Shown here: piece after piece, positions 1 through 6,724 of the stretch
Layout of the letters: every line of letters begins with the position of its first letter
Numbering within the stretch: position 1 is the stretch's first letter
Assembly: GCA_964591175.1 (NCBI GenBank)
Contig: CAZQAF010000029.1
Span: forward strand, 1 to 40,170
DNA from: UBA11574 sp964591175
GTDB lineage: Bacteria; Desulfobacterota; Desulfobacteria; Desulfobacterales; UBA11574
Direction of reading: 5' to 3'
DNA: 40,170 bases
Notes under the pieces: generated by a model
Told to the model about the DNA's origin: nothing
The model's database searches: none
What the model saw: the letters and a program-made list of their open reading frames with translations, nothing else
Made by a program: the position numbers and the translations under genes

Positions 1-153
1 ATGAGGCTCGATACGATTCCTTCAATGAAACAGGCAATTGTGTTATACAAGGCATTGGGGTTCAAAGAAATCGCACCGTACCGGTTCAACCCCATCGAAG
101 GCGCGGCCTGCTTCGAGTTGAATTTAAAATGGCTAAATGGTTTGGATCGTTAA
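1..153 (+). CDS. GNAT acetyltransferase, 3' end (partial)
   Basis: The first 50 codons are open in frame 1 and end at TAA (151-153). The residues VLYKALGFKEIAPYRFNP followed by EGAACFELNL match the C-terminal strand-helix-strand of GNAT N-acetyltransferases (a LYxxLGFxxIxPYxxNP signature, where the helix packs against acetyl-CoA). The N-terminal part, including the R/QxxGxG/A acetyl-CoA loop, lies outside the window, so the acceptor substrate cannot be judged. The ATG at position 1 is probably an internal Met. The last seven residues (WLNGLDR) lie on a 12-bp repeat unit and may not be ancestral. Confidence 0.7.
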   Translation: MRLDTIPSMKQAIVLYKALGFKEIAPYRFNPIEGAACFELNLKWLNGLDR

Positions 154-178
154 TAGGGTTAAGATCGTTTGGATCGTT
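140..178 (+). repeat. Direct repeat of GTTTGGATCGTT
   Basis: GTTTGGATCGTT occurs at 140-151 and again at 167-178, a 27-bp period. The first copy forms the end of the GNAT reading frame and part of its stop codon. It looks like a small local duplication or a tail repeat; no function can be assigned. Confidence 0.5.
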
Positions 179-254
179 CATAAGGTAACGCTTTTGCATC
201 TTGAAAATTTTGGTTCTCGGAGAGACCAAACGATGATAAATGAGGAATGCATCT

Positions 255-503
255 ATGCTGAAACTTAAAATCAGGATCTTTAAAAATAATGACAACAAGC
301 CGGATACCACCATGACCGTGCCCCTTGGCATTGTCAAAGTGGCGTCAAAATTGGTGCCGCGAAAAGCCGTAAAGGTTCTCGACGATCTGGGTATCGATCT
401 CAATCAAATCATCGAGATCTCCAAGTCCGAAGAAGTGATGGGAACCCTGGCCGAAATCGAAGAACACAAAAAACACAGAAAGATCATCATCTCCATCGAA
501 TAG
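255..503 (+). CDS. Small SHOCT-like domain protein
   Basis: An 82-residue protein. I chose ATG 255 because AGGA lies about 10 nt upstream; an in-frame ATG at 240 would add five residues (MRNAS) without an obvious ribosome binding site. The sequence runs beta strand (LKLKIRIFK), charged turn, strand (TTMTVPLGIVKVASKLVP), then a helix with LDDLGIDLNQIIEI, and ends with a strand (RKIIISIE). This order resembles the short SHOCT-like N-terminal domain found in LiaX/YvlB-type and DUF2089-like proteins. The family assignment is from pattern memory and moderately uncertain. The gene sits 17 nt before the next ORF and is probably co-transcribed with it. Confidence 0.6.
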   Translation: MLKLKIRIFKNNDNKPDTTMTVPLGIVKVASKLVPRKAVKVLDDLGIDLNQIIEISKSEEVMGTLAEIEEHKKHRKIIISIE

Positions 504-520
504 ATCAAGTATATGAAATC

Positions 521-1042
521 ATGAAAGACCCGGAAGAAAAATCACCGGTAATTGAAAAAATCAGAAACGATCTGTTCGAATTCGCCGTCGACCGTGAAGA
601 TATCAAATGGCTGATGGAGCGACTCCCGGAAGAAGCGAACATCGAACGCAGTGCCGTTGAGTACGAACTTCAAATACTCAAGATCATCAGCGTTGGATGG
701 AGCATATCGTATTATCTGGAAAACAATCCTCTCAAGAATCCGATCCTGGAACTTTTCTGGATGGCGATTTACGAATTTTCCCAGCATCTGTCCAAGACAA
801 CCAATCTGATGATCGATCAAAATATCGATTACTTTCAGATCCTCAAGGATCGTCTCGATATCTATGTGAATGCCCTGGCCCAAAATCCCGATGCACCGGA
901 ACCTGCCGCCGTCATCGGCCCGGAATTTGCCAGGACCTGCGGAAACGTCGATGATATTTTCACCTTCATGACCGGCTCAAAAATGTTCATTTTCGTCACC
1001 GGCCGGGTCAGGAAATACATTGAAGCCATAGCGCTGAAATAG
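521..1042 (+). CDS. Hypothetical protein, mostly helical
   Basis: A 173-residue soluble protein that I do not recognise. It looks predominantly alpha-helical, acidic in the first 65 residues (many Glu/Asp around KDPEEKSPVIEKIRNDLFEF and MERLPEEANIERS), with more hydrophobic helices between residues 65 and 120. There is no signal peptide, no clear membrane segment and no metal-binding cluster (one Cys). It starts 17 nt after the SHOCT-like gene with only a weak ribosome binding site, suggesting read-through or coupling. A 14-bp palindrome follows its stop codon. Probably a lineage-restricted partner of the upstream small protein; no function is claimed. Confidence 0.65.
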   Translation: MKDPEEKSPVIEKIRNDLFEFAVDREDIKWLMERLPEEANIERSAVEYELQILKIISVGWSISYYLENNPLKNPILELFWMAIYEFSQHLSKTTNLMIDQNIDYFQILKDRLDIYVNALAQNPDAPEPAAVIGPEFARTCGNVDDIFTFMTGSKMFIFVTGRVRKYIEAIALK

Positions 1043-1043
1043 T

Positions 1044-1057
1044 CCGGAAGCTTCCGG
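1044..1057. repeat. 14-bp perfect palindrome after the hypothetical gene
   Basis: CCGGAAG/CTTCCGG forms a perfect 7+7 palindrome directly after the stop codon at 1042. No T-tract follows, so it is not a standard intrinsic terminator. It could act as a weak 3' hairpin or a protein site. Confidence 0.4.
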
Positions 1058-1146
1058 TCTATAACCCCCTTGAGGAGAATCGCTTTGGCGGAATAACTTG
1101 AAATCTTTTATAAAAAATAAAGGAAGGACGAAACCAGGAGGAATAA

Positions 1147-2073
1147 ATGAAAACAGCCATTGTGGGAATCGGCGGCGTGGGCGGATACTTTGGCGGATTG
1201 CTGGCAAAACAATATGATGATGATAAAAATGTCGAAATCGTATTCGTCGCCCGGGGGAATCATCTCGAACAAATCAAGAAGAACGGATTAAAACTCATTA
1301 CGGAAAAAGAAACGATGATCGTCCGGCCGGATCTGGCCACCGACGATCCGTCAGGCGGCGGCGTATTCGATTGCGTTATTTTTTGTGTCAAGGCCTATGA
1401 CCTTGAAAACAGCGCCGAACTCCTGTCGCCTTCCATCGGCGAAAATACCCGGGTTATCACGTTGCTCAACGGCGTTGACAATGCTGACAAGCTGCGTGTT
1501 CTTCTCAACAAAGGAAAGATATTGAATGGATGCGTCTACATCAGTGGGCTCATCGTCCAACCCGGCGTGGTTCAACAGAAAGGGGCTTTAACCCGACTTT
1601 TTTTCGGAAATGAATCCGATAAAGAGATCGACGGCAAAAAGCTTGAAACTTTTTTCAAAAAATCAAATATCGATGCGCAGTACCGAACAGATATCGAAAA
1701 TATCGCGTGGGAAAAATATGTCTTCATTTCTCCCTTTGCCAGTGCAACGACGTATCTGCAAAAAACCATGCACGGCATTTTGGACAGTGACAATGGAAAA
1801 GAACTTTTGGAAAAACTGCTTACCGAAGTCTTTAGCATCGCCAAGGCAAAACAGATTATGCTGCCGGAGAATATCAGGGACCAAATCATAGAAAAAGTCA
1901 GCGGCTTTCCCAAGACAACCAAAACATCCATGCAAACGGACTTTGAAAAAGGAAGCAGAGCCGAACTCGAAACATTCACCGGATACATCGTCCGTGAAGC
2001 CCGTAAATTTGGTATACCTGTTCCGACACATGAACATGTTTATGATGCTTTAAAGAAACAATTGCACGGATAG
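1147..2073 (+). CDS. panE: 2-dehydropantoate 2-reductase (ketopantoate reductase)
   Basis: A 308-residue protein, the usual length for the family. It reduces ketopantoate to pantoate with NADPH in the pantothenate/CoA pathway. The N-terminal Rossmann motif is GIGGVGGYFGG (about residues 7-17). The segment ENIAWEKYVFISPFAS carries the expected catalytic Lys, and the C-terminal helical domain has GSRAELETFTGYIVREARKFGIPVP with the conserved Glu and the typical GIPxPTH ending. ATG 1147 is preceded by AGGAGG at ideal spacing. No other pan gene is nearby. Paralogues of this fold act on other 2-keto acids, so the precise substrate is a family-based call. It converges with the next gene, only 10 bp between stop codons. 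Confidence 0.88.
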   Translation: MKTAIVGIGGVGGYFGGLLAKQYDDDKNVEIVFVARGNHLEQIKKNGLKLITEKETMIVRPDLATDDPSGGGVFDCVIFCVKAYDLENSAELLSPSIGENTRVITLLNGVDNADKLRVLLNKGKILNGCVYISGLIVQPGVVQQKGALTRLFFGNESDKEIDGKKLETFFKKSNIDAQYRTDIENIAWEKYVFISPFASATTYLQKTMHGILDSDNGKELLEKLLTEVFSIAKAKQIMLPENIRDQIIEKVSGFPKTTKTSMQTDFEKGSRAELETFTGYIVREARKFGIPVPTHEHVYDALKKQLHG

Positions 2074-2083
2074 AAACCTGCTT

Positions 2084-3466
2084 TCAATGTACCATGTGCT
2101 CTGAGGATTTTCCGTTAATACCGTGATGTTGACTTTCCGGTCCTCCAATCGGATGGCTTGGTTTTCCGTAATTTCTAGCCAATGATTCATATTTTGCTTT
2201 CAACAGATCGAAGCCGTTCTTTTCTTTTATTTTTTTCAACAACTGGTATGGAAGATACCATTCTTTATGATACGTACCGATTTTTCTGAATGTATTAATA
2301 TTTTCGGCAACCAACAGGTCAAAGGCGGTTTTACTCATTCCCAAAAAATATGCCGCCTTGTTTAGACTTACGCAACTATCTGTTTCTATATAGCATTCTT
2401 CTTTGGGGTGATATGCGCGCGGCAATACGATTTTCTCAATTCGCCCCTCATCCTTTATCACTTTAGAAACGGAATAAGAGTAAAGCGCAATCAACAGCCA
2501 TTTTAACCTGGTTTTTCGATGTGATTCCGGAAGGGATTTAAGATCGAGTTCAGGGTGATTATCGATAAATTCACGGCATGCATTCCTAATTTTTAAAGCT
2601 CTCCAGGAAGCGATTCTTTTGAGTCTTGCCTTTTTATATTGACTCACACTCCTTCCCAAATACTCCCTGGGATTTTTGCCGCCGTATTTTCTTAAAAATT
2701 CCAATTCTTTTTCAACTTCTGAAAAGAGGGTGAAACCCATTCTCTCTCCGTAGATTTCTTCCCGGATTTTTTCAAGCTCGTATCGTGAACCGGAGGATAA
2801 AGCGCGTTCCGTTCTTTGTTTAAGCGCCAGCGCATCATCGAATACCTTTTTGGTTACAGTTTTCAATTCACCGTCTTCATAGCGTTCAAACCATTGATTG
2901 AGTATGCGTGTCGGATTGATTTCCAGCGTATTTTCTAAAAAATCCAATATCGGTTTAATCTCTTCATAAGGGATCCGTTCCTGTTCCTTGACATAGAAAA
3001 GATCCTTGATCATTTCCTTGATATCGATCCGGTTCAATCCCTGTTTGGTAAATTTTTCTTCCATGGCATTTTCAATTCTTTTCTCAACGGTTTGAATCGC
3101 CTCGTTGAAAATTCTGTAATCGACCTTCTTAAAATCTTTGTCCTGGTAAAATTCGCGATAAAGATCTGCTTCCGAATCATCGGGATGCAGGTATAACCAT
3201 AACCGCACCATCTCTCTGAAATACGTCCCGTCGACTCTTTTTACCGCCTGATACGGGGGATCTTCGCCAAAAATTAATTTATAATTTTCCGTGGAGATGG
3301 AGTTGATTCTTCCGTGAACCAGATTATACAACAAATCATAGGGCAATCCGATATCCTCAGCCAACTCGGATACCCTGCCGCTGGAAACCCTTTCAAGTAT
3401 TTTTTGTAAAATCTTTTTGCTGAGCTCAACCCGTTGTCGCCCGAAAGATTTTGGTTTTGAATACAT
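2084..3466 (-). CDS. Orphan protein with predicted N- and C-terminal helix-turn-helix segments
   Basis: A 460-residue, Lys/Arg/Glu-rich soluble protein of unknown function. ATG 3466 follows GGAGG by about 8 nt. Residues about 15-65 (KKILQKILERVSSGRVSELAEDIGLPYDLLYNLVHGRINSI, split here) read like a Cro/Xre-type HTH. Residues about 375-425 (SLNKAAYFLGMSKTAFDLLV and following) read like an excisionase/MerR-type winged helix ending in a WYLPYQLL strand. The middle is charged helical sequence without an enzyme motif I can name. There is no signal peptide or membrane segment. The last 30 residues are His/Gly/Ser rich and probably disordered. It could be a regulator or a nucleoid-associated protein; this is inference from composition and HTH-like patterns only. 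Confidence 0.6.
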   Translation of the reverse strand: MYSKPKSFGRQRVELSKKILQKILERVSSGRVSELAEDIGLPYDLLYNLVHGRINSISTENYKLIFGEDPPYQAVKRVDGTYFREMVRLWLYLHPDDSEADLYREFYQDKDFKKVDYRIFNEAIQTVEKRIENAMEEKFTKQGLNRIDIKEMIKDLFYVKEQERIPYEEIKPILDFLENTLEINPTRILNQWFERYEDGELKTVTKKVFDDALALKQRTERALSSGSRYELEKIREEIYGERMGFTLFSEVEKELEFLRKYGGKNPREYLGRSVSQYKKARLKRIASWRALKIRNACREFIDNHPELDLKSLPESHRKTRLKWLLIALYSYSVSKVIKDEGRIEKIVLPRAYHPKEECYIETDSCVSLNKAAYFLGMSKTAFDLLVAENINTFRKIGTYHKEWYLPYQLLKKIKEKNGFDLLKAKYESLARNYGKPSHPIGGPESQHHGINGKSSEHMVH

Positions 3467-3784
3467 ACTAACGACCTCCGAACCGGAAAATACCTTTAAA
3501 GTGCATCATCTATTAATTGTCTGATCCAACAAGAAAAAACCGCTTCCTTCTCCTTTTAAAAAGCCGATTTTAAAAAAATATCCAAGGGAGAAGGGCGGCG
3601 CAAAATCCGGCGCAATTAATGTATCTTTATTTAATCTTAAAATGCTCATTTAAAAAAAAATGTCAATGATGAGGATTCGGAACAAAAATGAACATTTTTC
3701 AAAGATCTCAAAATGATGCTTGATCACCGCGCACTTTTAAATTATTCTAAAATCAGATGATTTTAGAATCGACCCCTAAAAACA
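3467..3784. other. Intergenic region between the divergent orphan gene and hisHF, AT-rich
   Basis: This is the left part of a 496-bp gap between divergent genes. It presumably contains both promoters, but no convincing -35/-10 pair stood out. It holds poly-A stretches and one strong hairpin (3744-3769, listed separately). No ORF with a ribosome binding site was seen. Confidence 0.5.
3744..3769. repeat. Hairpin with perfect 11-bp arms
   Basis: ATTCTAAAATC (3744-3754) and GATTTTAGAAT (3759-3769) are perfect reverse complements around a 4-base AGAT loop. The arms are AT-rich and no T-run follows, so a protein-binding dyad is as likely as a terminator. Confidence 0.5.
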
Positions 3785-3949
3785 TAGAAGTCATCTCAAA
3801 ATTAGGATTTTCGTTCGAGATTAAGGCGAGGCCGAGGACCAACCCGCAGGCATACTGAAGTATGTCGAGGACTTGAGCCGAGGGCTCAACGCCGATACTT
3901 GCCCGCCTCCGGCGGATCGGAAGAAAAGACTTTTTTGAGATGACTTATA
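3785..3949. mobile_element. MITE-like palindromic element 1
   Basis: A 165-bp element bounded by 17-bp terminal inverted repeats, TAGAAGTCATCTCAAAA (3785-3801) and its reverse complement at 3933-3949 with one mismatch. Inside are further small hairpins: CATACT/AGTATG (3851-3864), GAGCC/GGCTC (3875-3887) and a CCGCC/GGCGG pair near 3904-3915. It has no coding capacity. It ends 13 bp before the hisHF start codon, so the ribosome binding site lies just outside the terminal repeat. A GGATTTTCGTT..AGAT module near the left end is shared with element 2. The lack of an obvious target duplication makes the mobile origin an inference. Confidence 0.6.
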
Positions 3950-3962
3950 GCAGGAAAATCAC

Positions 3963-5540
3963 ATGATTACCTTGTTGGATTATGGTGCCGGCAACGTCCG
4001 AAGCGTTATTAATGCCGTTGAAAGTCTTGGAGAAGAGATCAATGTTGTCGCCGGCCCGGATGATATTTTGTCCGCTGAAAAACTGATTTTTCCCGGCGTC
4101 GGCAATTTCGGGAGTATGATGCGGATTTTGCATCAGAAAAGCTTCGTAGACCCCTTAAAAGTTTATCTGTGCTCCGGAAGGCCGTTTTTCGGTATATGCC
4201 TGGGGTTACAGGCCCTTTTTGATAAGAGCGAAGAGGCCCCTGAACTGGATGGGTTGGGCATTCTCCCAGGATGTGTGAAAAAGTTTGACATCGATCTGTC
4301 GGTGCCGCACATCGGTTGGAACGGCCTCAATATAAAAAAAGCGAGTCGAATATTCAATGGCTTGCGGGGAGACGAAAAGTTTTATTTCGTCCATTCATTT
4401 TACGTGGAATCGGAAAACGATGACGTCATTTTGACCACCACCGACTACGATGTGGAATTTACAAGCAGTATTCACCACGATAATATCATCGCAACACAAT
4501 TCCATCCGGAAAAAAGCGGTGATCAGGGGATACTACTTTTAAAAAACTTTATCCAACAGACTCGCGAACAAACCGCTTTGAACCATGTTTCCCGAGGCAC
4601 CCGGCTGGCGAAAAGAATCATTGCCTGCCTGGATGTTCGATCCAACGACCAAGGGGACATGGTGGTCACAAAAGGCGATCAATACGATGTCAGAGAAAAA
4701 GGCAAGGTCAGGAACCTTGGCAAGCCGGTTGAACTCGCCGAAAGATATTACAAAGAAGGGGCCGACGAGATTACGTTTTTAAATATCACGGGCTTCAGGG
4801 ATTTTCCCCTTGAAGATATCCCGATGTTGGCGGTATTGAAACAAACCTCGAAACATGTTTTTGTTCCATTGACCATCGGCGGCGGTATTCGAGATTATGT
4901 GGATAAGGATGGAAAGAAATATACCGCCCTGGAAGTCGCTGATGCATATTTTCGATCCGGGGCGGACAAAATTTCCATCGGAAGCGATGCGGTTTTAATC
5001 GCTGAAGATTATATTAAAACAGGTCATATGACCGGAAAAAGTTCCATTGAACAAATATCCGAAGTCTATGGCGCCCAAGCCGTTGTCGTATCCATCGACC
5101 CTAAAAGGGTCTATGTTTCTTCACCGGACAATGTCAATCATCATGTCATCAGAACAGACACCAAGGGCCCCAACGGGGAAGAATATTGCTGGTATCGATG
5201 CACGCTTAAGGGTGGCAGAGAAGGCAGAGATATAGATGCCGTCACCCTTGCACAAGTGTGCGAAAAGCTGGGCGCCGGAGAGATTCTGTTAAACTGTATC
5301 GATAAAGACGGTACCAATTCAGGTTATGATATCGAGCTTGTCAATGCCGTCAAAAACGCAGTCGGCATTCCGGTTATTGCATCCAGCGGCGCCGGTTCTG
5401 TGGAGCATTTTTACGAAGTGTTTACAAAAACCAAGGTGGAATCCGCTTTGGCAGCCGGCATATTTCACAGAAAAGAAGTCCCGATAGCCGCAGTAAAAGC
5501 GTATTTGAGAGACAAAGTGGAAATTCGGGCAATTAGATAG
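3963..5540 (+). CDS. hisHF: Fused imidazole glycerol phosphate synthase (HisH-HisF, HIS7-type)
   Basis: A 525-residue protein that joins both IGP synthase subunits, which most bacteria encode separately. The glutaminase part (about 1-200) has GICLGLQ with nucleophile Cys79, and QFHPEKS with His181 and Glu183. The cyclase part (about 215-525) is a (beta/alpha)8 barrel with the two catalytic Asp: Asp224 (IACLDV) and Asp379 (VSIDP). It turns PRFAR plus glutamine into IGP and AICAR in histidine synthesis, channelling ammonia between the domains. The cyclase has extra segments relative to ordinary HisF (GDQYDVREKGKVRNLGKP; KDGKKYTALEVADAY; a long stretch before GGREGRDIDAV) that resemble fungal/plant HIS7. 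No other his gene is in the window. Repeat elements flank it on both sides. Confidence 0.92.
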   Translation: MITLLDYGAGNVRSVINAVESLGEEINVVAGPDDILSAEKLIFPGVGNFGSMMRILHQKSFVDPLKVYLCSGRPFFGICLGLQALFDKSEEAPELDGLGILPGCVKKFDIDLSVPHIGWNGLNIKKASRIFNGLRGDEKFYFVHSFYVESENDDVILTTTDYDVEFTSSIHHDNIIATQFHPEKSGDQGILLLKNFIQQTREQTALNHVSRGTRLAKRIIACLDVRSNDQGDMVVTKGDQYDVREKGKVRNLGKPVELAERYYKEGADEITFLNITGFRDFPLEDIPMLAVLKQTSKHVFVPLTIGGGIRDYVDKDGKKYTALEVADAYFRSGADKISIGSDAVLIAEDYIKTGHMTGKSSIEQISEVYGAQAVVVSIDPKRVYVSSPDNVNHHVIRTDTKGPNGEEYCWYRCTLKGGREGRDIDAVTLAQVCEKLGAGEILLNCIDKDGTNSGYDIELVNAVKNAVGIPVIASSGAGSVEHFYEVFTKTKVESALAAGIFHRKEVPIAAVKAYLRDKVEIRAIR

Positions 5541-5711
5541 TGCCCGAACGAAAACCAGGATTTTTCGTTAAGATCAAGCCTCCGGCCCATAGGGTCTGCG
5601 CCCCGGAGGGGAAGACGAAAATTTTAACCACAGGAATACGGCTAGTATTTCGAGGATTAAAATTTTCGTCTGACGCAGATATTGGCGAAAAAGACAGTTT
5701 TCGTTCAGACA
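5541..5711. mobile_element. MITE-like palindromic element 2
   Basis: A 171-bp element that begins on the base after the hisHF stop codon. Terminal inverted repeats are TGCCCGAACGAAAAC (5541-5555) and 5697-5711 (13 of 15 positions paired). Nested inside and coaxial are TCTGCG/CGCAGA (5595-5600 and 5674-5679) and a perfect 14-bp pair GACGAAAATTTTAA (5614-5627) with 5657-5670, so one strand could fold into a single long hairpin. It has no coding capacity. Its right end is a few bases before the AAAGGAG ribosome binding site of the next gene. It shares a GGATTTT(T)CGTT..AGATNAAG module with element 1 but has different termini. Confidence 0.6.
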
Positions 5712-5731
5712 CTAAATAAAGGAGACAAAAC

Positions 5732-6340
5732 ATGGCAGTCATTACCATCAGTCGAGATTATGCCGCCGGCGGAAGAAGACTCGGGCGCAGTCTGGCCAAA
5801 AAACTCAACTATCAATATGTCGACAAATCCTTATTTCAAAAAATCGCCGAAGATCTGGACGTATCTGAAAATAACCTGGAATCCTTTGAAAAAAGCAGAG
5901 AATATTGGATATCCAACATTTTTTCCAAACTTTTCAGCCGGGACTACGTTCAGCGAATTGTCGGACGCGATAAACGGGTAGTCGAAGAAAAAGAATACCA
6001 GGACAGTCTGAAGCATCTCATCCGGGAAACAGCCAAAGAAGACAATGTGGTCATCATTGGACGGGTTGCATACTTTTTTCTAAAAGATACGCCGAATTGC
6101 TTTCATATCCGGCTGTCCGCCCCAAAGGATTGGCGAAAAAGATATGCCGTTGAGAATCTGAATATACCCGAACATCAGGCCGAAAGCGTTTTGGAAAGAC
6201 GAGATATCAATTCGCTTTGGTTTCGCCGGCTGATTTGCGGAGAAGGATACGACAGCCTGCATTATTTTCATTTAACCTTGAACATGGGATTTATGCCACC
6301 TGAAAAAGCGATTGGTATTATTATATTACTGATAAGTTAA
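5732..6340 (+). CDS. Cytidylate-kinase-like family protein
   Basis: A 202-residue protein of the Cytidylate_kin2-like group. The N-terminus VITISRDYAAGGRRLGRSLA is the modified P-loop of this family (usual form ISRxYGxGGxxIG), followed by YQYVDKSLFQKIAEDL. Later VVIIGRVAYFFLKDTPNCFHIRLSAP matches the core strand that carries the GRG/GRV motif and the HVxLxAP strand. ATG 5732 follows AAAGGAG. The family lies close to dCMP/CMP kinases but many members act as accessory or regulatory kinases of unknown substrate, so no essential cmk role is claimed. The C-terminus (KAIGIIILLIS) is unusually hydrophobic. Confidence 0.8.
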   Translation: MAVITISRDYAAGGRRLGRSLAKKLNYQYVDKSLFQKIAEDLDVSENNLESFEKSREYWISNIFSKLFSRDYVQRIVGRDKRVVEEKEYQDSLKHLIRETAKEDNVVIIGRVAYFFLKDTPNCFHIRLSAPKDWRKRYAVENLNIPEHQAESVLERRDINSLWFRRLICGEGYDSLHYFHLTLNMGFMPPEKAIGIIILLIS

Positions 6341-6356
6341 ACATATCATTTCCGAG

Positions 6357-6452
6357 CTACAATCCAACAATCAATGTTCCCAAGACAGATATGATTAAAA
6401 TCATGACCATCAAAATAACGTCGAGTATTCCATCAACAATTCGATCCAACAT
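6357..6452 (-). CDS. 31-residue single-helix membrane peptide
   Basis: A short ORF, ATG at 6452-6450, TAG at 6359-6357, encoding MLDRIVDGILDVILMVMI followed by LIISVLGTLIVGL. It is preceded by GGAGG with 6-nt spacing on the minus strand, a strong ribosome binding site. After an acidic and basic N-terminus (residues 1-7) the remainder is one hydrophobic helix of about 23 residues. It starts 27 nt after the 54-aa gene and is probably in the same transcript, under the same pair of operators. The size, single helix and control by an apparently self-cleaving repressor recall SOS-controlled membrane peptides such as TisB, but there is no sequence-level homology I can show. A small membrane-protein partner role is equally possible. 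Confidence 0.6.
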   Translation of the reverse strand: MLDRIVDGILDVILMVMILIISVLGTLIVGL

Positions 6453-6479
6453 GGTATCCTCCATCATCTCAAACTTGAA

Positions 6480-6644
6480 TTAAACGTTATCATAAAAAAA
6501 ATCCTGAGCCTCTTGAACTGAATTGAAAATTATCCAATCCCGCTTAATGGTAACCCCGTTTTTTTCCCTGGTAACTTCAATCGCGGTATTTCCGTGATAT
6601 TCATACTTTTCCTGGTAATCCGAATAATAGTTTTTCAGCGTCAT
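6480..6644 (-). CDS. 54-residue hypothetical protein under operator control
   Basis: ATG 6644 is preceded by AAGGAGAAGAACC, a good ribosome binding site; an upstream in-frame Met at 6743 would put the operators inside the coding region and is rejected. The protein, MTLKNYYSDYQEKYEYHGNT followed by an Arg/Lys/Asp-rich middle and QEAQDFFYDNV, is small, soluble, Tyr-rich and of mixed charge. I do not recognise a family. It is the first gene behind two 18-bp operator-like palindromes and is followed by the membrane peptide. Its neighbour upstream in the same orientation is the repressor gene. Confidence 0.6.
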   Translation of the reverse strand: MTLKNYYSDYQEKYEYHGNTAIEVTREKNGVTIKRDWIIFNSVQEAQDFFYDNV

Positions 6645-6670
6645 GGTTCTTCTCCTTTCAAATGGCAGGA

Positions 6671-6688
6671 TGTTTATAATTATAACCA
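6671..6688. promoter_or_regulatory. Operator-like site O1 over the -10 of the 54-aa gene
   Basis: TGTTTATAATTATAACCA is an 18-bp palindrome with one mismatched pair. On the minus strand it contains TATAAT (6684-6679), the likely -10 element of the 54-aa gene. Its centre is exactly 20 bp from the centre of O2, two helical turns, as expected for cooperative repressor dimers. Confidence 0.6.
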
Positions 6689-6690
6689 TG

Positions 6691-6708
6691 TGTTTATTAT
6701 AATAAACA
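6691..6708. promoter_or_regulatory. Operator-like site O2, perfect palindrome
   Basis: TGTTTATTATAATAAACA is a perfect 18-bp palindrome lying over the -35 region of the 54-aa gene promoter. It matches O1 and O3 in length and in its TGTTTA/TAAACA half-sites, which supports recognition by the neighbouring CI-like repressor. Confidence 0.68.
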
Positions 6709-6724
6709 TCAAGGGCAAAAAAAA

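Noticed and set aside
86..403. 105-codon minus-strand frame across the GNAT end and the SHOCT-like gene
   Set aside because: It spans two better-supported plus-strand genes; the repeated N-D-P-N residues derive from the 12-bp DNA repeat.
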